NCBI GenBank assembly: GCA_007694005.1
Contig: RECN01000197.1
Span: 1-64,000 of the forward strand
Length of the DNA: 64,000 nucleotides
DNA from: Spirochaetaceae bacterium
GTDB lineage: Bacteria > Spirochaetota > Spirochaetia > DSM-27196 > SKKC01
Direction of reading: 5' to 3'
Shown: piece by piece, positions 40,153 to 48,592 of the stretch
How the letters are laid out: each line of letters begins with the position of its first letter
Position numbering within the stretch: the stretch's first letter is position 1
Made by a program: the position numbers and the translations under genes
Notes under the pieces: generated by a model
Seen by the model: only the letters and a program-made list of their open reading frames with translations
Database searches by the model: none
What the model was told of the DNA's origin: nothing

Positions 40153-43008
40153 ATGGCGACAGATAATACCGAAGATCTGTATCTGCTCGACGGATACAGT
40201 CTTATTTACCGCAGTTATTTCGCGTTTATTCGCAATCCGCTCCGAAATTCCCGGGGCGAGAACACGAGTGCGCTATTCGGGTTCTTCCGTTCTCTCTTCC
40301 TCCTTTTCAAGCAGTATGAACCACGTCATTTCTGCGTCGTTCTCGACTCGAAGGGTCCGACCTTCCGTCATGAGAAGTTTCCGGAGTACAAGGGCACACG
40401 GGATGAAACACCACAGGAGCTCAAAGCTCAGATACCCATTATCGAAGAAATCTGTTCCGCTCTCGGGGTCCCCATGGTTCGTTCCGAGGGCTATGAGGCA
40501 GACGATTGCATAGCGACACTCGCTAGTCGGACCACCGACGCCACCCGGCACGCCTGGATCGTAACTGGCGACAAGGACCTTCTGCAGCTGGTGAGCAGGA
40601 CGACGACAGTACTCAAACCGGACACACAGGGTTTTGTCGAAATGACTCCCGAAAGCGTGCCGGAGCAGTGGGGCGTTCGGCCGGATCAGATCGTGGACTA
40701 TCTGTCCCTCGTCGGAGACAGTGCGGACAATATCCCCGGAGTCAAAGGAGTCGGGAAAAAAACCGCCGTACAGCTACTCGGCGAGTATGAAACGCTCGAC
40801 GGTATCTACGAACACGTCGATGAAATCACGGCAAAAGGTACGCGGCAGAAACTGATAGACGGACGGTCGGACGCCTTTCTGAGTCGCGACCTCATAACCC
40901 TCGCCTTCGATGCACCCATCGATGACGGACTGTCACAGTTTGCGATGCCCCAGGAGCTTGCCTACGCGAAGGCAATTCCGTATTTCGAGGAACACGGCAT
41001 GTCGAGTCTGGTGCGTGACGTGAAGGTAATGACCGGTACAGCCGCATCGGACGTTACGACGGCTGCATCGGCTTCAGCTGCATCAGCTCCCGCGGCTGCA
41101 TCAGCTTCCGCAGCTGCGGCATCACCGACAACCGGCTCGGCCATGTCCGAGCGGGCGCAACGCCGCGCATCCGAACTCGGTCAGCTGAAAGGTTCGGTCC
41201 GCGACGGAACGTATGAGTGCGTTACCACCGTCGATGCGCTCGACACCTGGATTTCCGACGCAGCTTCGGCCGGCCGTTTTGCATTCGACAGCGAGACCGA
41301 TGGCCTCGATTCGATGCGCGCAAACCCAGTAGGTTTCTCGCTGTGCATCACCCCGGGGACGGGCTGTTATATAGCCCTGCGTGGACCCGAAGGTGCCGTG
41401 CTCGATCCGGATATCGTGCGCGAAAAACTCGCATCTCTGCTTGAGAACCCGGCTCACACCGTCATAGGACAGAACCTGCAGTACGACTACAAGGTGTTAA
41501 AGCGCTGGGGTATCACTATGAAGGGCACCTTCTTTGACACGCTCGTCGCCGCGTGGCTGCTCGAACCAGGTGTCACGAGCAGTTATGGAATGGACAAGCT
41601 GGCCACCACGTATCTGGGGTACAGCACCATGCACTACGATGACGTTGTACCAAAGGCTGCCCGAGGTTCCGAGCGACCTACGTTTGACACGGTTGATCTC
41701 GAGAACGCGACGGATTATGCCGCTGAGGACGCGGACATCACGATGCGCCTCGGTGAGCTCTTTACCGAAATGCTTGAGGACCGAGGTCTCCTGTCGCTTG
41801 CAAACGAGCTCGACATGCCCCTCATTCGGATTCTCGCGGAAATGGAGTACCGGGGAATCGGGCTCGACAGTGCTGCGCTCGACACATACTCGGAGGAGCT
41901 TGTCGGAAAGCTTGCCGATATCGAGGCGGAAATATATCGCCTGTGCGGGCATGAGTTCAACATCGGCTCAACACAACAGCTGCAGAAGGTACTCTTCGAG
42001 GAACGCGGCCTGAAGCCCAGGAAAAAGACCAAAACCGGCTACTCGACCGATACGACGGTGCTCGAAGAACTGTCAGCCGACGACCCCGTACCCGAACTCG
42101 TGCTTCGGTATCGTGGACTGAGTAAACTCAAGAGCACCTATGTTGATGCGCTCCCGAAAATGGTTAATCCGGAAACGGGGCGGATACACACCAGCCTCGT
42201 CATTTCGGGGACCGCCACCGGTAGAATCGCGAGTCGCAATCCGAACCTGCAGAATATTCCGATTCGTGATGAGGAAGGACGCCGTATCAGGGACGCGTTT
42301 GTCCCGGCCGACGGGAATACGTTTGTCAGCGCCGACTACTCGCAGATTGAGCTCGTCGTCCTCGCGCATCTTTCCGGTGACCCGGAACTGACCGAAGCCT
42401 TCAAGTCAGGGCGCGACGTTCATGCCGCTACGGGGGCCAGGATCTTCGGGTGCAGCCCGGAGGACGTGAGTGCTGAGCAGCGCAGGATCGCGAAAACCAT
42501 CAACTTCGGCGTTATGTACGGAATGTCGGCGTTCCGGCTCGCACGCGACCTGAAGATCCCTCGAAAAGAAGCCGACGCGTTTATTCAGAGTTATTTCTCT
42601 ACCTATAGCCGCATACGCAGTTTTGTCGATGAGTCGGTACAGTCTGCGCGCGAGACGGGCTACAGCACGACGCTGCTGGGGCGACTGCGTCCTATCCCCG
42701 AGTTAAAGAGCCGAAACCGCGTCGAGCGCGAAGGTGCAGAGCGCATCGCGGTGAACACACCGATACAGGGAAGCGCCGCTGACATCGTAAAACAGGCAAT
42801 GCTCAATGTGGACCGGGTTCTGCAGGAGAAACAGCTCAAAGCGAGACTGATCCTTCAGGTTCACGATGAGCTCATGATCGAATGCCCGAGGGATGAGGTC
42901 GACGCGGTGAAGGAGCTCCTTTCTCACGAAATGACGGAGGCAGTCAGTCTCTCGGTACCGCTGAAAGTGCAGATTGAAAGCGGCAGTCGCTGGGGCGAGT
43001 TTCATTGA
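40153..43008 (+). CDS. polA: DNA polymerase I
   Basis: The protein has 951 residues and all three domains. The 5'-nuclease domain (about 1-290) begins LYLLDGYSLIYRSYFAF and has GYEADDCIATLA and GDSADNIPGVKGVGKKTA. A low-complexity Ala/Ser linker follows (about 295-335). The 3'-5' proofreading exonuclease keeps its catalytic residues (FDSETDGLD near 378, GQNLQYDYKVL, YAAEDADITMRL). The polymerase has motif A (SADYSQIELVVLAHLSGD, Asp near 727), motif B (RIAKTINFGVMYGMSAF) and motif C (LQVHDELMIE). It acts in repair and Okazaki fragment maturation. coaE is coupled downstream with a 4-bp overlap. Confidence 0.97.
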   Translation: MATDNTEDLYLLDGYSLIYRSYFAFIRNPLRNSRGENTSALFGFFRSLFLLFKQYEPRHFCVVLDSKGPTFRHEKFPEYKGTRDETPQELKAQIPIIEEICSALGVPMVRSEGYEADDCIATLASRTTDATRHAWIVTGDKDLLQLVSRTTTVLKPDTQGFVEMTPESVPEQWGVRPDQIVDYLSLVGDSADNIPGVKGVGKKTAVQLLGEYETLDGIYEHVDEITAKGTRQKLIDGRSDAFLSRDLITLAFDAPIDDGLSQFAMPQELAYAKAIPYFEEHGMSSLVRDVKVMTGTAASDVTTAASASAASAPAAASASAAAASPTTGSAMSERAQRRASELGQLKGSVRDGTYECVTTVDALDTWISDAASAGRFAFDSETDGLDSMRANPVGFSLCITPGTGCYIALRGPEGAVLDPDIVREKLASLLENPAHTVIGQNLQYDYKVLKRWGITMKGTFFDTLVAAWLLEPGVTSSYGMDKLATTYLGYSTMHYDDVVPKAARGSERPTFDTVDLENATDYAAEDADITMRLGELFTEMLEDRGLLSLANELDMPLIRILAEMEYRGIGLDSAALDTYSEELVGKLADIEAEIYRLCGHEFNIGSTQQLQKVLFEERGLKPRKKTKTGYSTDTTVLEELSADDPVPELVLRYRGLSKLKSTYVDALPKMVNPETGRIHTSLVISGTATGRIASRNPNLQNIPIRDEEGRRIRDAFVPADGNTFVSADYSQIELVVLAHLSGDPELTEAFKSGRDVHAATGARIFGCSPEDVSAEQRRIAKTINFGVMYGMSAFRLARDLKIPRKEADAFIQSYFSTYSRIRSFVDESVQSARETGYSTTLLGRLRPIPELKSRNRVEREGAERIAVNTPIQGSAADIVKQAMLNVDRVLQEKQLKARLILQVHDELMIECPRDEVDAVKELLSHEMTEAVSLSVPLKVQIESGSRWGEFH

Positions 43009-43595
43009 GACGGATCATAGGGGTCGCGGGAAAGATCTGCAGCGGCAAGAGTGCGTTCACCACCATGCTCCGCGACTGCTCGTTTCATGAGATCGACGTG
43101 GACGCGGTCGGTCACGAGGTCGTGCAGGAACAGATAGACGCCATCGAGGCAGCATTCGGTGCAGCGGTCGTTACCGGAGACCGACGTGTCGATCGCAAGG
43201 CGCTCGGACGGATCGTGTTCGCAGACGCCGCAGCCCTTCGAAAACTCGAGCAGATCGTACACCCTCGTATGGTAGAAGCGGTCCACTCCCGCATCAGGGG
43301 AAGCGATCCCGAGGCCCGTATTGTCGTAAATGCCGCGCTGCTGTTTCACATGGGCTTACACACGCTTTGTGACCACGTGGTCGTCGTTCGCGCATGGTTT
43401 CCGGTGCGGCTTATTCGCTCCCTGAGGAGGGACGGACACGGGCTCAAGGCTACGATCGCGCGCTTTGCGCGTCAACGCAGTCTAAGCTTATGGGGGGAAA
43501 CGGTCGATATTACTATTGTACGTAACTCAACAAGTCGGCGTGCGTTGCAGCGAAGGGTTGCTGCGTTCCTGCGGGATCAGGAAATCGAATGCTAA
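43005..43595 (+). CDS. coaE: Dephospho-CoA kinase
   Basis: CoaE phosphorylates dephospho-CoA in the last step of CoA synthesis. The protein has 196 residues. It starts at a TTG that overlaps the polA stop (TTGA), giving MRRIIGVAGKICSGKSAFTT with the P-loop. Family features EIDVDAVGHEVVQ, RKALGRIVFADAAALRKLEQIVHPRM and NAALLFHMGLHTLCDHVVVV are present. The Gly-rich loop GKICSGKS differs from the usual GGIGSGKS, and the C-terminal half is basic. polA-coaE adjacency is common. A SPOR gene follows 21 bp later. Confidence 0.9.
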   Translation: MRRIIGVAGKICSGKSAFTTMLRDCSFHEIDVDAVGHEVVQEQIDAIEAAFGAAVVTGDRRVDRKALGRIVFADAAALRKLEQIVHPRMVEAVHSRIRGSDPEARIVVNAALLFHMGLHTLCDHVVVVRAWFPVRLIRSLRRDGHGLKATIARFARQRSLSLWGETVDITIVRNSTSRRALQRRVAAFLRDQEIEC

Positions 43596-43616
43596 CAAGG
43601 CAGGGCAAAACTACCT

Positions 43617-44399
43617 ATGGATCACCGAAAGCTTCTCGTAGTCATCTTGTCCGTAACACTGTTTGCGGCGCTTGTTCTCGGAATCAGTCTTCTGGCCTTG
43701 TATCCGGGCGGGGATCGCGCAGCTGAAGGTGTGCGCACCGCAGACAGCAGGCGGGTATTCGATCCCATCGAGTACGTCCGATCGTCGGACGGACCGATAG
43801 GCATAATCGAAGACGAAGATGAAGACCCTGATGAACAGGACGGGGATGTGGTTATCGTGTACGGCTCCCGCCGTGAAACCGAAGACGCAGCGGGGCGTGC
43901 AGCGCGTGACAGCGACACCGTTGAAACAGCCGAAGTCCCAGCCGAAACCACTGCAGACGCAGATGCGCCCGTAGAACCGCAACCGGCTCCAGAGCAGCCC
44001 GCCGCGCCGAGGCAGCCGGCACCGCAACAGCCACGCCCCTCGACGCAGCCGTCACAACCCGCTGCACAGACTGCGCCACAGCAGACCAGACCGGCACCGA
44101 GTCAGCCTGAGCCTCCGACCCCCGATACCCGAACCGCAGCCGTGCGAACGACCGGCAGCGAGTACTGGATACAGGTGGTGTCATCGCCGAACCGCGATAC
44201 CGTGGAGCAGGCCCGTGAAACCCTGTCTGAACGGAGTCTTGGAAGTGTGATCTTTCCGGTCGAAATAGAGGGAAGGCGATTCTACCGGCTCCGCATCGGG
44301 CCGTATCCTGATCGTCAGGAAGCCGATAAGTTTCTCGTGTGGATACGCGATCTACCCGGTTTCGACGACAGCTACGTTTCGGTAGTCTTCCGAAGCTGA
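43617..44399 (+). CDS. SPOR-domain envelope protein
   Basis: The gene encodes 260 residues. One N-terminal TM helix (LVVILSVTLFAALVLGISLL) anchors the protein. An acidic stretch (EDEDEDPDEQDGD) and a Pro/Gln/Ala-rich linker (about 110-175) span the periplasm. The last ~80 residues form a SPOR domain (YWIQVVSSPNRDTVEQAR ... FYRLRIGPYPDRQEADKFLV), which binds denuded peptidoglycan at the septum. This is typical of FtsN/DedD-like division proteins, although no essential FtsN motif can be identified. It converges with cysE with only 4 bp between stops. Confidence 0.87.
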   Translation: MDHRKLLVVILSVTLFAALVLGISLLALYPGGDRAAEGVRTADSRRVFDPIEYVRSSDGPIGIIEDEDEDPDEQDGDVVIVYGSRRETEDAAGRAARDSDTVETAEVPAETTADADAPVEPQPAPEQPAAPRQPAPQQPRPSTQPSQPAAQTAPQQTRPAPSQPEPPTPDTRTAAVRTTGSEYWIQVVSSPNRDTVEQARETLSERSLGSVIFPVEIEGRRFYRLRIGPYPDRQEADKFLVWIRDLPGFDDSYVSVVFRS

Positions 44400-44403
44400 G
44401 ACC

Positions 44404-45345
44404 TCAGATCTGAAAATCAGGAATCTGCTTTCTGTCCCGCGACTTCAGTACGAAATCCGCGGGGCGGTTATACACGGTACTGCCCGGCGGAACTGAGCTC
44501 GTAATCCACATATTTCCGCCAATAATACTGTTCGCCCCGATCACCGTCTGTCCGCCAAGTATCGTTGCACCGGCGTAAATCGTGACGCCGTTTTCAATGG
44601 TCGGATGCCGTTTTACGTTCGCCTCATCCTTGCGCACGCTCAGGGCGCCGAGCGTCACACCCTGGTATATCTTGACGTGGTTTCCGATGATTGTGGTCTC
44701 GCCGATGACCACACCGGTTGCGTGGTCTATGAAAAAGGAATCGCCTATCGTCGCCCCTGGGTGTATATCTATTCCCGTGCGTCCGTGGACGTACTCGCTC
44801 ATCATTCTGGGCAGGAGCGGTATATTCCGTATCCACAGCTCGTGGGCGATCCGATGAACCATGATAGCTTCTATACCCGGGTAGGAGAGAATGACTTCTT
44901 CCCGGCTCTTGCTGGCCGGATCTCCGGCAAAGGCCGCATCAACATCCATGCGCAGCCGTCGTCGTATGTCGGGCAGGCCCGCGAGCAGCTCGTAGGTGAC
45001 CCGTTCGGCTTCCTGATGCGAGGAGTCCAGCTCTTCGGTTTCTGTCATATGCTCGCAGGATGGATCACCTTCCATACGCCGGCGGAAACAGATCGAACGT
45101 TGTGTCTCGGGGATCAGATAGCGACAGACCCGATTCAGGGATTCGGCCACCGAGTATCGCAGCTCCGACCATCGGTGTGCTCCTTCCTCCTGAAAGCCGG
45201 GAAATACAAGGGCCTGCAGATCCGCAATGATCTGTTGCACCTGATCCCGTGAAGGGAGGTTCGGGCCGTCGAGATGGTTTATGCCTCCTACATCCTCATA
45301 TGAGTTCAGGATGGAGGACACGACTCCGTCAAGCTCTGCAATCAT
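44404..45345 (-). CDS. cysE: Serine O-acetyltransferase
   Basis: CysE makes O-acetylserine from serine and acetyl-CoA, the first step of cysteine synthesis. The protein has 313 residues from ATG 45345. The longer ORF is rejected because it would be encoded by the promoter. It is of the longer, EpsC-like type: an N-terminal helical half followed by a left-handed beta-helix (IHPGATIGDSFFIDHATGVV, GETTIIGNHVKIYQGVTLGA, RHPTIENGVTIYAGATILGG) with catalytic His of the HxxTG-type turn. The C-terminus ends DFQI, and the Ile could insert into CysK as known for SAT. It is divergent from the Nudix gene. Confidence 0.93.
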   Translation of the reverse strand: MIAELDGVVSSILNSYEDVGGINHLDGPNLPSRDQVQQIIADLQALVFPGFQEEGAHRWSELRYSVAESLNRVCRYLIPETQRSICFRRRMEGDPSCEHMTETEELDSSHQEAERVTYELLAGLPDIRRRLRMDVDAAFAGDPASKSREEVILSYPGIEAIMVHRIAHELWIRNIPLLPRMMSEYVHGRTGIDIHPGATIGDSFFIDHATGVVIGETTIIGNHVKIYQGVTLGALSVRKDEANVKRHPTIENGVTIYAGATILGGQTVIGANSIIGGNMWITSSVPPGSTVYNRPADFVLKSRDRKQIPDFQI

Positions 45346-45351
45346 CCCATA

Positions 45352-45381
45352 AGTATGTGTGTGGCACTCGACACGCGTCAA
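45352..45381 (-). promoter_or_regulatory. cysE leaderless promoter
   Basis: Minus strand TTGACG (45376-45381), 18-bp spacer, CATACT (45352-45357), exactly 6 nt to ATG 45345. Its -35 lies back to back with that of the Nudix promoter, only 2 bp apart. Confidence 0.7.
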
Positions 45382-45383
45382 CC

Positions 45384-45413
45384 TTGCTGCAGGGCAGATC
45401 GGCGTGTCACAAT
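45384..45413 (+). promoter_or_regulatory. Nudix gene leaderless promoter
   Basis: TTGCTG (45384-45389), 18-bp spacer, CACAAT (45408-45413), exactly 6 nt to ATG 45420. It mirrors the cysE promoter on the other strand. Confidence 0.65.
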
Positions 45414-45419
45414 GCCGGC

Positions 45420-45986
45420 ATGAGCACACATAGCCACCTGTTGTGGCACGAAGTTGATTCAGAACCGGTTCTCGACGGTAAAATATTCCAGCTTGTCAGA
45501 TCGCATCGTCGTTCCGAAGACGGACGTTCAACAGATTACATGATGGTCGACTGTCCTGACTGGGCGAACGTGATCGCAGTTGTTCCGAATGAAACGGGCG
45601 AGGACTGCTTTTTGATGGTTCGCCAGTTCCGTCAGGGCGGTAACTGTCTGACCCTGGAGTTCCCTGGCGGGATGGTCGATGAAAACGAGGATCAGGCCCT
45701 TGCAGCACTCCGCGAACTCGCCGAAGAGACCGGGTATGTCGCCGACCGCGTGGAGCATATAGGACGGACAAACCCGAATCCGGCCTTTATGACAAACAGC
45801 GTACACACCTACGTCGCGCACGGAGTGAGGCGGAACGGCGGGCAGTCTCTCGATGAGAATGAACTCGTCGACGTTGAGCTTGTACCCTGCGCGAAGGTAC
45901 TGAACGGATTACTCCCCGAGTTCTTTGCCCACGGGATTATGATTATTGCCCTGCACTGGTACGTGAGATGGCTCGCACGATCATAA
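45420..45986 (+). CDS. Nudix hydrolase, ADP-ribose pyrophosphatase type
   Basis: The protein has 188 residues from ATG 45420, not the earlier track start. The Nudix box is complete: GGMVDENEDQALAALRELAEETGY matches Gx5Ex7REUxEExGU, shown here as GMVDENE...RELAEETG. The N-terminal part (LLWHEVDSEPVLDGKIFQLV) resembles the beta-rich domain of ADP-ribose/NDP-sugar pyrophosphatases. It most likely cleaves ADP-ribose or another nucleoside diphosphate derivative. The C-terminal 19 bp overlap the next gene's start. It shares a divergent promoter region with cysE. Confidence 0.88.
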   Translation: MSTHSHLLWHEVDSEPVLDGKIFQLVRSHRRSEDGRSTDYMMVDCPDWANVIAVVPNETGEDCFLMVRQFRQGGNCLTLEFPGGMVDENEDQALAALRELAEETGYVADRVEHIGRTNPNPAFMTNSVHTYVAHGVRRNGGQSLDENELVDVELVPCAKVLNGLLPEFFAHGIMIIALHWYVRWLARS

Positions 45987-46441
45987 CCTCCGACGATCTG
46001 GTCTGGTTTGGCGCGACTGCTGTCTCAATCGGCCTGGCGATCGCCAACGGCTTCTTTCTGATCGAGATCATTCATAACGTATTTGCGGTGGCCATGCGCA
46101 TGGTCGCAGCAGGCGGTACCATGCTTGTGTTACCGATCATCCTCGCCACCATAATCGTCACCTTCGGGATACCTTCCCTGTATCGCTGGGCACAGGGACA
46201 GTTCCTTCTCCTGGTGTGGTTTCTCGGAGTCAGCAGTATTCAGTGCATGGCTCTCGGTTCGGCCATTCTGATTCGCACACGCCTGATTGCCCGGCTCACG
46301 AACGGCACCGTCGACGATGTACTGCAGCTTGTCGGCCCGGTCTACGAGCCTGTCGGATGGAGTCTGTTTGCGGTCGCATTTGTTGCCGGGGCCTGGGCGA
46401 TATACGCGCGGGTGCGCATGAATAAACAGGACGAAAAATAG
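45968..46441 (+). CDS. Four-helix integral membrane protein of unknown function
   Basis: The protein has 157 residues and starts inside the Nudix gene (19-bp overlap), so it is likely translated by coupling. Four hydrophobic helices are visible (about 12-30, 36-62, 78-100, 130-150), for example LVLPIILATIIVTFGI and FLLLVWFLGVSSIQCMALG. The tail is short and charged (RVRMNKQDEK). No family is recognised. The function may relate to nucleotide metabolism only by position. It ends just before the convergent tRNA-Cys. Confidence 0.7.
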   Translation: MARTIITSDDLVWFGATAVSIGLAIANGFFLIEIIHNVFAVAMRMVAAGGTMLVLPIILATIIVTFGIPSLYRWAQGQFLLLVWFLGVSSIQCMALGSAILIRTRLIARLTNGTVDDVLQLVGPVYEPVGWSLFAVAFVAGAWAIYARVRMNKQDEK

Positions 46442-46442
46442 A

Positions 46443-46515
46443 AGGCGCCGGTCGGATTCGAACCGACGAATGGGGGCTTTGCAGGCCCCTCCCTTAACCA
46501 CTTGGGCACGGCGCC
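46443..46515 (-). tRNA. trnC: tRNA-Cys (anticodon GCA)
   Basis: This is a 73-nt cloverleaf on the minus strand. The acceptor is GGCGCCG pairing to CGGCGCC with discriminator U, as in tRNA-Cys. The anticodon arm GGGGC-CTGCAAA-GCCCC gives anticodon GCA. The T arm has GTCGGTTCGAATCCGAC. The bases after the discriminator are TTC, so CCA is not encoded and must be added by a nucleotidyltransferase. cysE lies about 1 kb away on the same strand. Confidence 0.95.
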
Positions 46516-46535
46516 GAAACACGTGCGGGATCAAG

Positions 46536-46564
46536 AATATAGTACAGGCGGCAGTTCCTTTCAA
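46536..46564 (-). promoter_or_regulatory. tRNA-Cys promoter
   Basis: Minus strand TTGAAA (46559-46564), 17-bp spacer, TATATT (46536-46541). Transcription would start about 14 nt before the tRNA. The -35 sits in the loop of the hairpin that ends the ndk transcript. Confidence 0.65.
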
Positions 46565-46590
46565 GTGCCTGGAACTGCCGGTATCTGTAC
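46542..46590 (-). terminator. Large stem-loop after ndk
   Basis: Inner perfect 10-bp arms CGGCAGTTCC/GGAACTGCCG (46549-46558/46571-46580) with outer GTACAG/CTGTAC (46542-46547/46585-46590). It lies 16 bp after the ndk stop and is followed on the minus strand by ACTATATTCTT, so termination is plausible though the T-tract is poor. Confidence 0.5.
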
Positions 46591-46605
46591 TTCCTCAGTG
46601 CGTGC

Positions 46606-47052
46606 TCAGTACACCCACTCCTCGTTGCCTGCCTCGTATTCGACGATTTCGCCGTCGTTGAAAAACAGTTTCATCTCCCGCTCGGCGCTCTCGGGACTGT
46701 CCGATGCGTGTATGATATTCTTGGTCGTAACGCCGGCGAAGTCACCTCGTATCGTACCCGGCAGGGCATCCTCGATTTTCGTCGCTCCACACAGCCTGCG
46801 TACCGCGGCGATAGAACCCTCACCACGAATGGCCATGGCAAGAACCGGACCTGAGGTGATGTAACCGATCAGATCCGCAAAAAACCCCTTGCCCTGATGC
46901 TCGCTGTAGTGCGTCTCGGCGCGTTCCTTCGGAATCTGCATGAGCTTCATACCGACGATCGTAAGACCCTTCTGTTCGATTCGCCGGATGATCTCCCCGG
47001 CAAGCCGGCGTTGGAGAACACCGGGCTTTAACATTACGTATGTTGTTTCCAT
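46606..47052 (-). CDS. ndk: Nucleoside diphosphate kinase
   Basis: Ndk transfers phosphate between nucleoside tri- and diphosphates via a phospho-His. The protein has 148 residues from ATG 47052. The track's longer version reads through the promoter. The conserved N-terminus is METTYVMLKPGVLQRR. The active site is TTKNIIHASDSPESAERE with catalytic His near 116. LSEHQGK-like YSEHQGKGFFADLIGYITSG and GATKIEDALPGTIRGDF are also typical. An acidic tail (YEAGNEEWVY) is slightly longer than usual. The start lies 6 nt after a -10 box. Confidence 0.96.
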   Translation of the reverse strand: METTYVMLKPGVLQRRLAGEIIRRIEQKGLTIVGMKLMQIPKERAETHYSEHQGKGFFADLIGYITSGPVLAMAIRGEGSIAAVRRLCGATKIEDALPGTIRGDFAGVTTKNIIHASDSPESAEREMKLFFNDGEIVEYEAGNEEWVY

Positions 47053-47058
47053 ACGCTG

Positions 47059-47087
47059 ATTCTCGCTTAAACCGGCGGAATCTGCAA
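47059..47087 (-). promoter_or_regulatory. ndk leaderless promoter
   Basis: Minus strand TTGCAG (47082-47087), 17-bp spacer, GAGAAT (47059-47064), exactly 6 nt to ATG 47052. The opposite strand carries AACAAT (47086-47091) 7 nt before the GTG of the protease gene, so the two promoters overlap. Confidence 0.55.
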
Positions 47088-47098
47088 CAATGTGACCT

Positions 47099-48565
47099 GT
47101 GATAACTACGATCTTTCGGGCGCTTTTTCCGCTTGCACTGCTGACCGTCACTGTCCTGCAACCGCTTCGTGGGAACGATGTCATTCCGGTAGAGGCAGGT
47201 ATCCCCGTCCGCAGCGAGCTCGTACTTGAACGGGACGCGCGCGCGTCTCGTGAGTTCAGACTCACGGTCCCTGCCGACGCGGTTTCGCTGAGTATTTCGG
47301 TTACCGACGCACCGGTTCCGCTTGAGATACTCGTTCGAACGGGGAGTGGATCGATACTCGCGGTACACGATACCAGCCAGGTCGGTGGCAGTCTCGTTCT
47401 ACAGAGACTCGGGTCACCGGCGCTGCCGACCGGGCCGCTGCTTGTCGAGATCTCGTTTCAGACCCGACCGTCGGACGCAGGGCAGGCACCGACCCGCATT
47501 CCGTTTGTTCTTGAAGCCGGGCTGGTCATGATCGAGCTAACGGAGGTTCTCAGGCCGGGTCAGCGGGTGCAGGGTATACTCGAACCGGAACGGGGAATGC
47601 TTAACGCTTTTGCAATTGACGTCCCGGCTACAGCCGATGCCTTACGCTTCGATGTCTCAGGAGCCGCAGGAACCCTCGATCTGTTTGTCTTTTTTGAAGA
47701 GTTGCGTGGAGATCTCCGCACGGCTGACCACCGTTCCGTCAGTCCCCTCGGACAGGAGTCGATACTCATCGGCGGCGACAGTGGCAGGACGCTCCTTCCC
47801 GGCCGATGGTTCGTCGTCGTCACGGATCAGACCGCACGACGCTTTGTCGACTCCTTCGAGGTGATCGCGAGCTTCGATTCTGATCCGCCGCGGGAGCTGC
47901 TGGGTTTCCCGGACCTGCCACTGAATCGCAGCGGCCTGCAGGGGGTGCTCGACGCGACGGTGCAGGTTGTCACACCACGTGGAAGCGGCAGCGCGGTTTT
48001 TATCGGCGAGACGGGTTACCTGCTCACGAATCAGCACGTGATCGCAGACTTCTCCGCAGGAGGCTGGGGACTCCCGGTTATTGCCGTGACGCTTGACCCC
48101 GGTGTGCCGCCAAGAGAGCTGTTTCGGGCCATAGTCGTGGAAGAGGATCCCGTGCGCGACCTCGCGCTTCTGCGCATCGAGTCGGGTCTGTATGGTCAGC
48201 CGATTCCGTCGGGATATCTGTTCCCGTCCATACCCGTCGCCTCACCAGCCGGACTTTCCTTCGGAGATACGCTCCTGTTTACCGGGTATCCACGCTTTGG
48301 TGGCAGGGGCTCACGCGCGACGATTACCGTCAGCAGTGGCATCGTGGCCGGTTTCGAGCTGGTACCTGACGGGCTGGTACTGAAGACTGATGCAGCGATA
48401 GGACCCGGTAACAGCGGAGGTGCCGCGGTCAACAGTCGCTACGAACTGGTGGGGTTGCCGGCCGAGGTCATGGGGCTTGGAAGTTCAGGTATCGGTTACA
48501 TCGTATCGACCGGAATGATTCCGCCCCGGTGGCTGACACTCGCCGGTGCGACCCGAGCCGATTGA
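47099..48565 (+). CDS. Exported trypsin-like serine protease without PDZ domain
   Basis: The predicted protein has 488 residues, with a signal peptide (MITTIFRALFPLALLTVTVL) from a GTG start. Residues ~25-270 are beta-rich and resemble bacterial pre-peptidase C-type modules in two copies (FRLTVPADAVSLSISV; FAIDVPATADALRFDVSGAA). The catalytic domain has the complete HtrA/trypsin triad: His ~313 (LLTNQHVIAD), Asp ~354 (DPVRDLALLRIE) and Ser ~439 (GPGNSGGAAV). There is no C-terminal PDZ, unlike DegP. It likely acts in periplasm or outside. Divergent from ndk with overlapping promoters. Confidence 0.87.
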   Translation: MITTIFRALFPLALLTVTVLQPLRGNDVIPVEAGIPVRSELVLERDARASREFRLTVPADAVSLSISVTDAPVPLEILVRTGSGSILAVHDTSQVGGSLVLQRLGSPALPTGPLLVEISFQTRPSDAGQAPTRIPFVLEAGLVMIELTEVLRPGQRVQGILEPERGMLNAFAIDVPATADALRFDVSGAAGTLDLFVFFEELRGDLRTADHRSVSPLGQESILIGGDSGRTLLPGRWFVVVTDQTARRFVDSFEVIASFDSDPPRELLGFPDLPLNRSGLQGVLDATVQVVTPRGSGSAVFIGETGYLLTNQHVIADFSAGGWGLPVIAVTLDPGVPPRELFRAIVVEEDPVRDLALLRIESGLYGQPIPSGYLFPSIPVASPAGLSFGDTLLFTGYPRFGGRGSRATITVSSGIVAGFELVPDGLVLKTDAAIGPGNSGGAAVNSRYELVGLPAEVMGLGSSGIGYIVSTGMIPPRWLTLAGATRAD

Positions 48566-48582
48566 TCGGGACGGCACCGGCG
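48541..48582. terminator. Hairpin over the stop codon of the protease gene
   Basis: Outer arms CGCCGGTGC/GCACCGGCG (48541-48549/48574-48582), inner CCCGA/TCGGG (48552-48556/48566-48570), with the TGA stop in the loop. It stands between convergent genes and probably ends transcription or protects 3' ends. There is no T-run. Confidence 0.5.
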
Positions 48583-48592
48583 CCCAGTCTGC

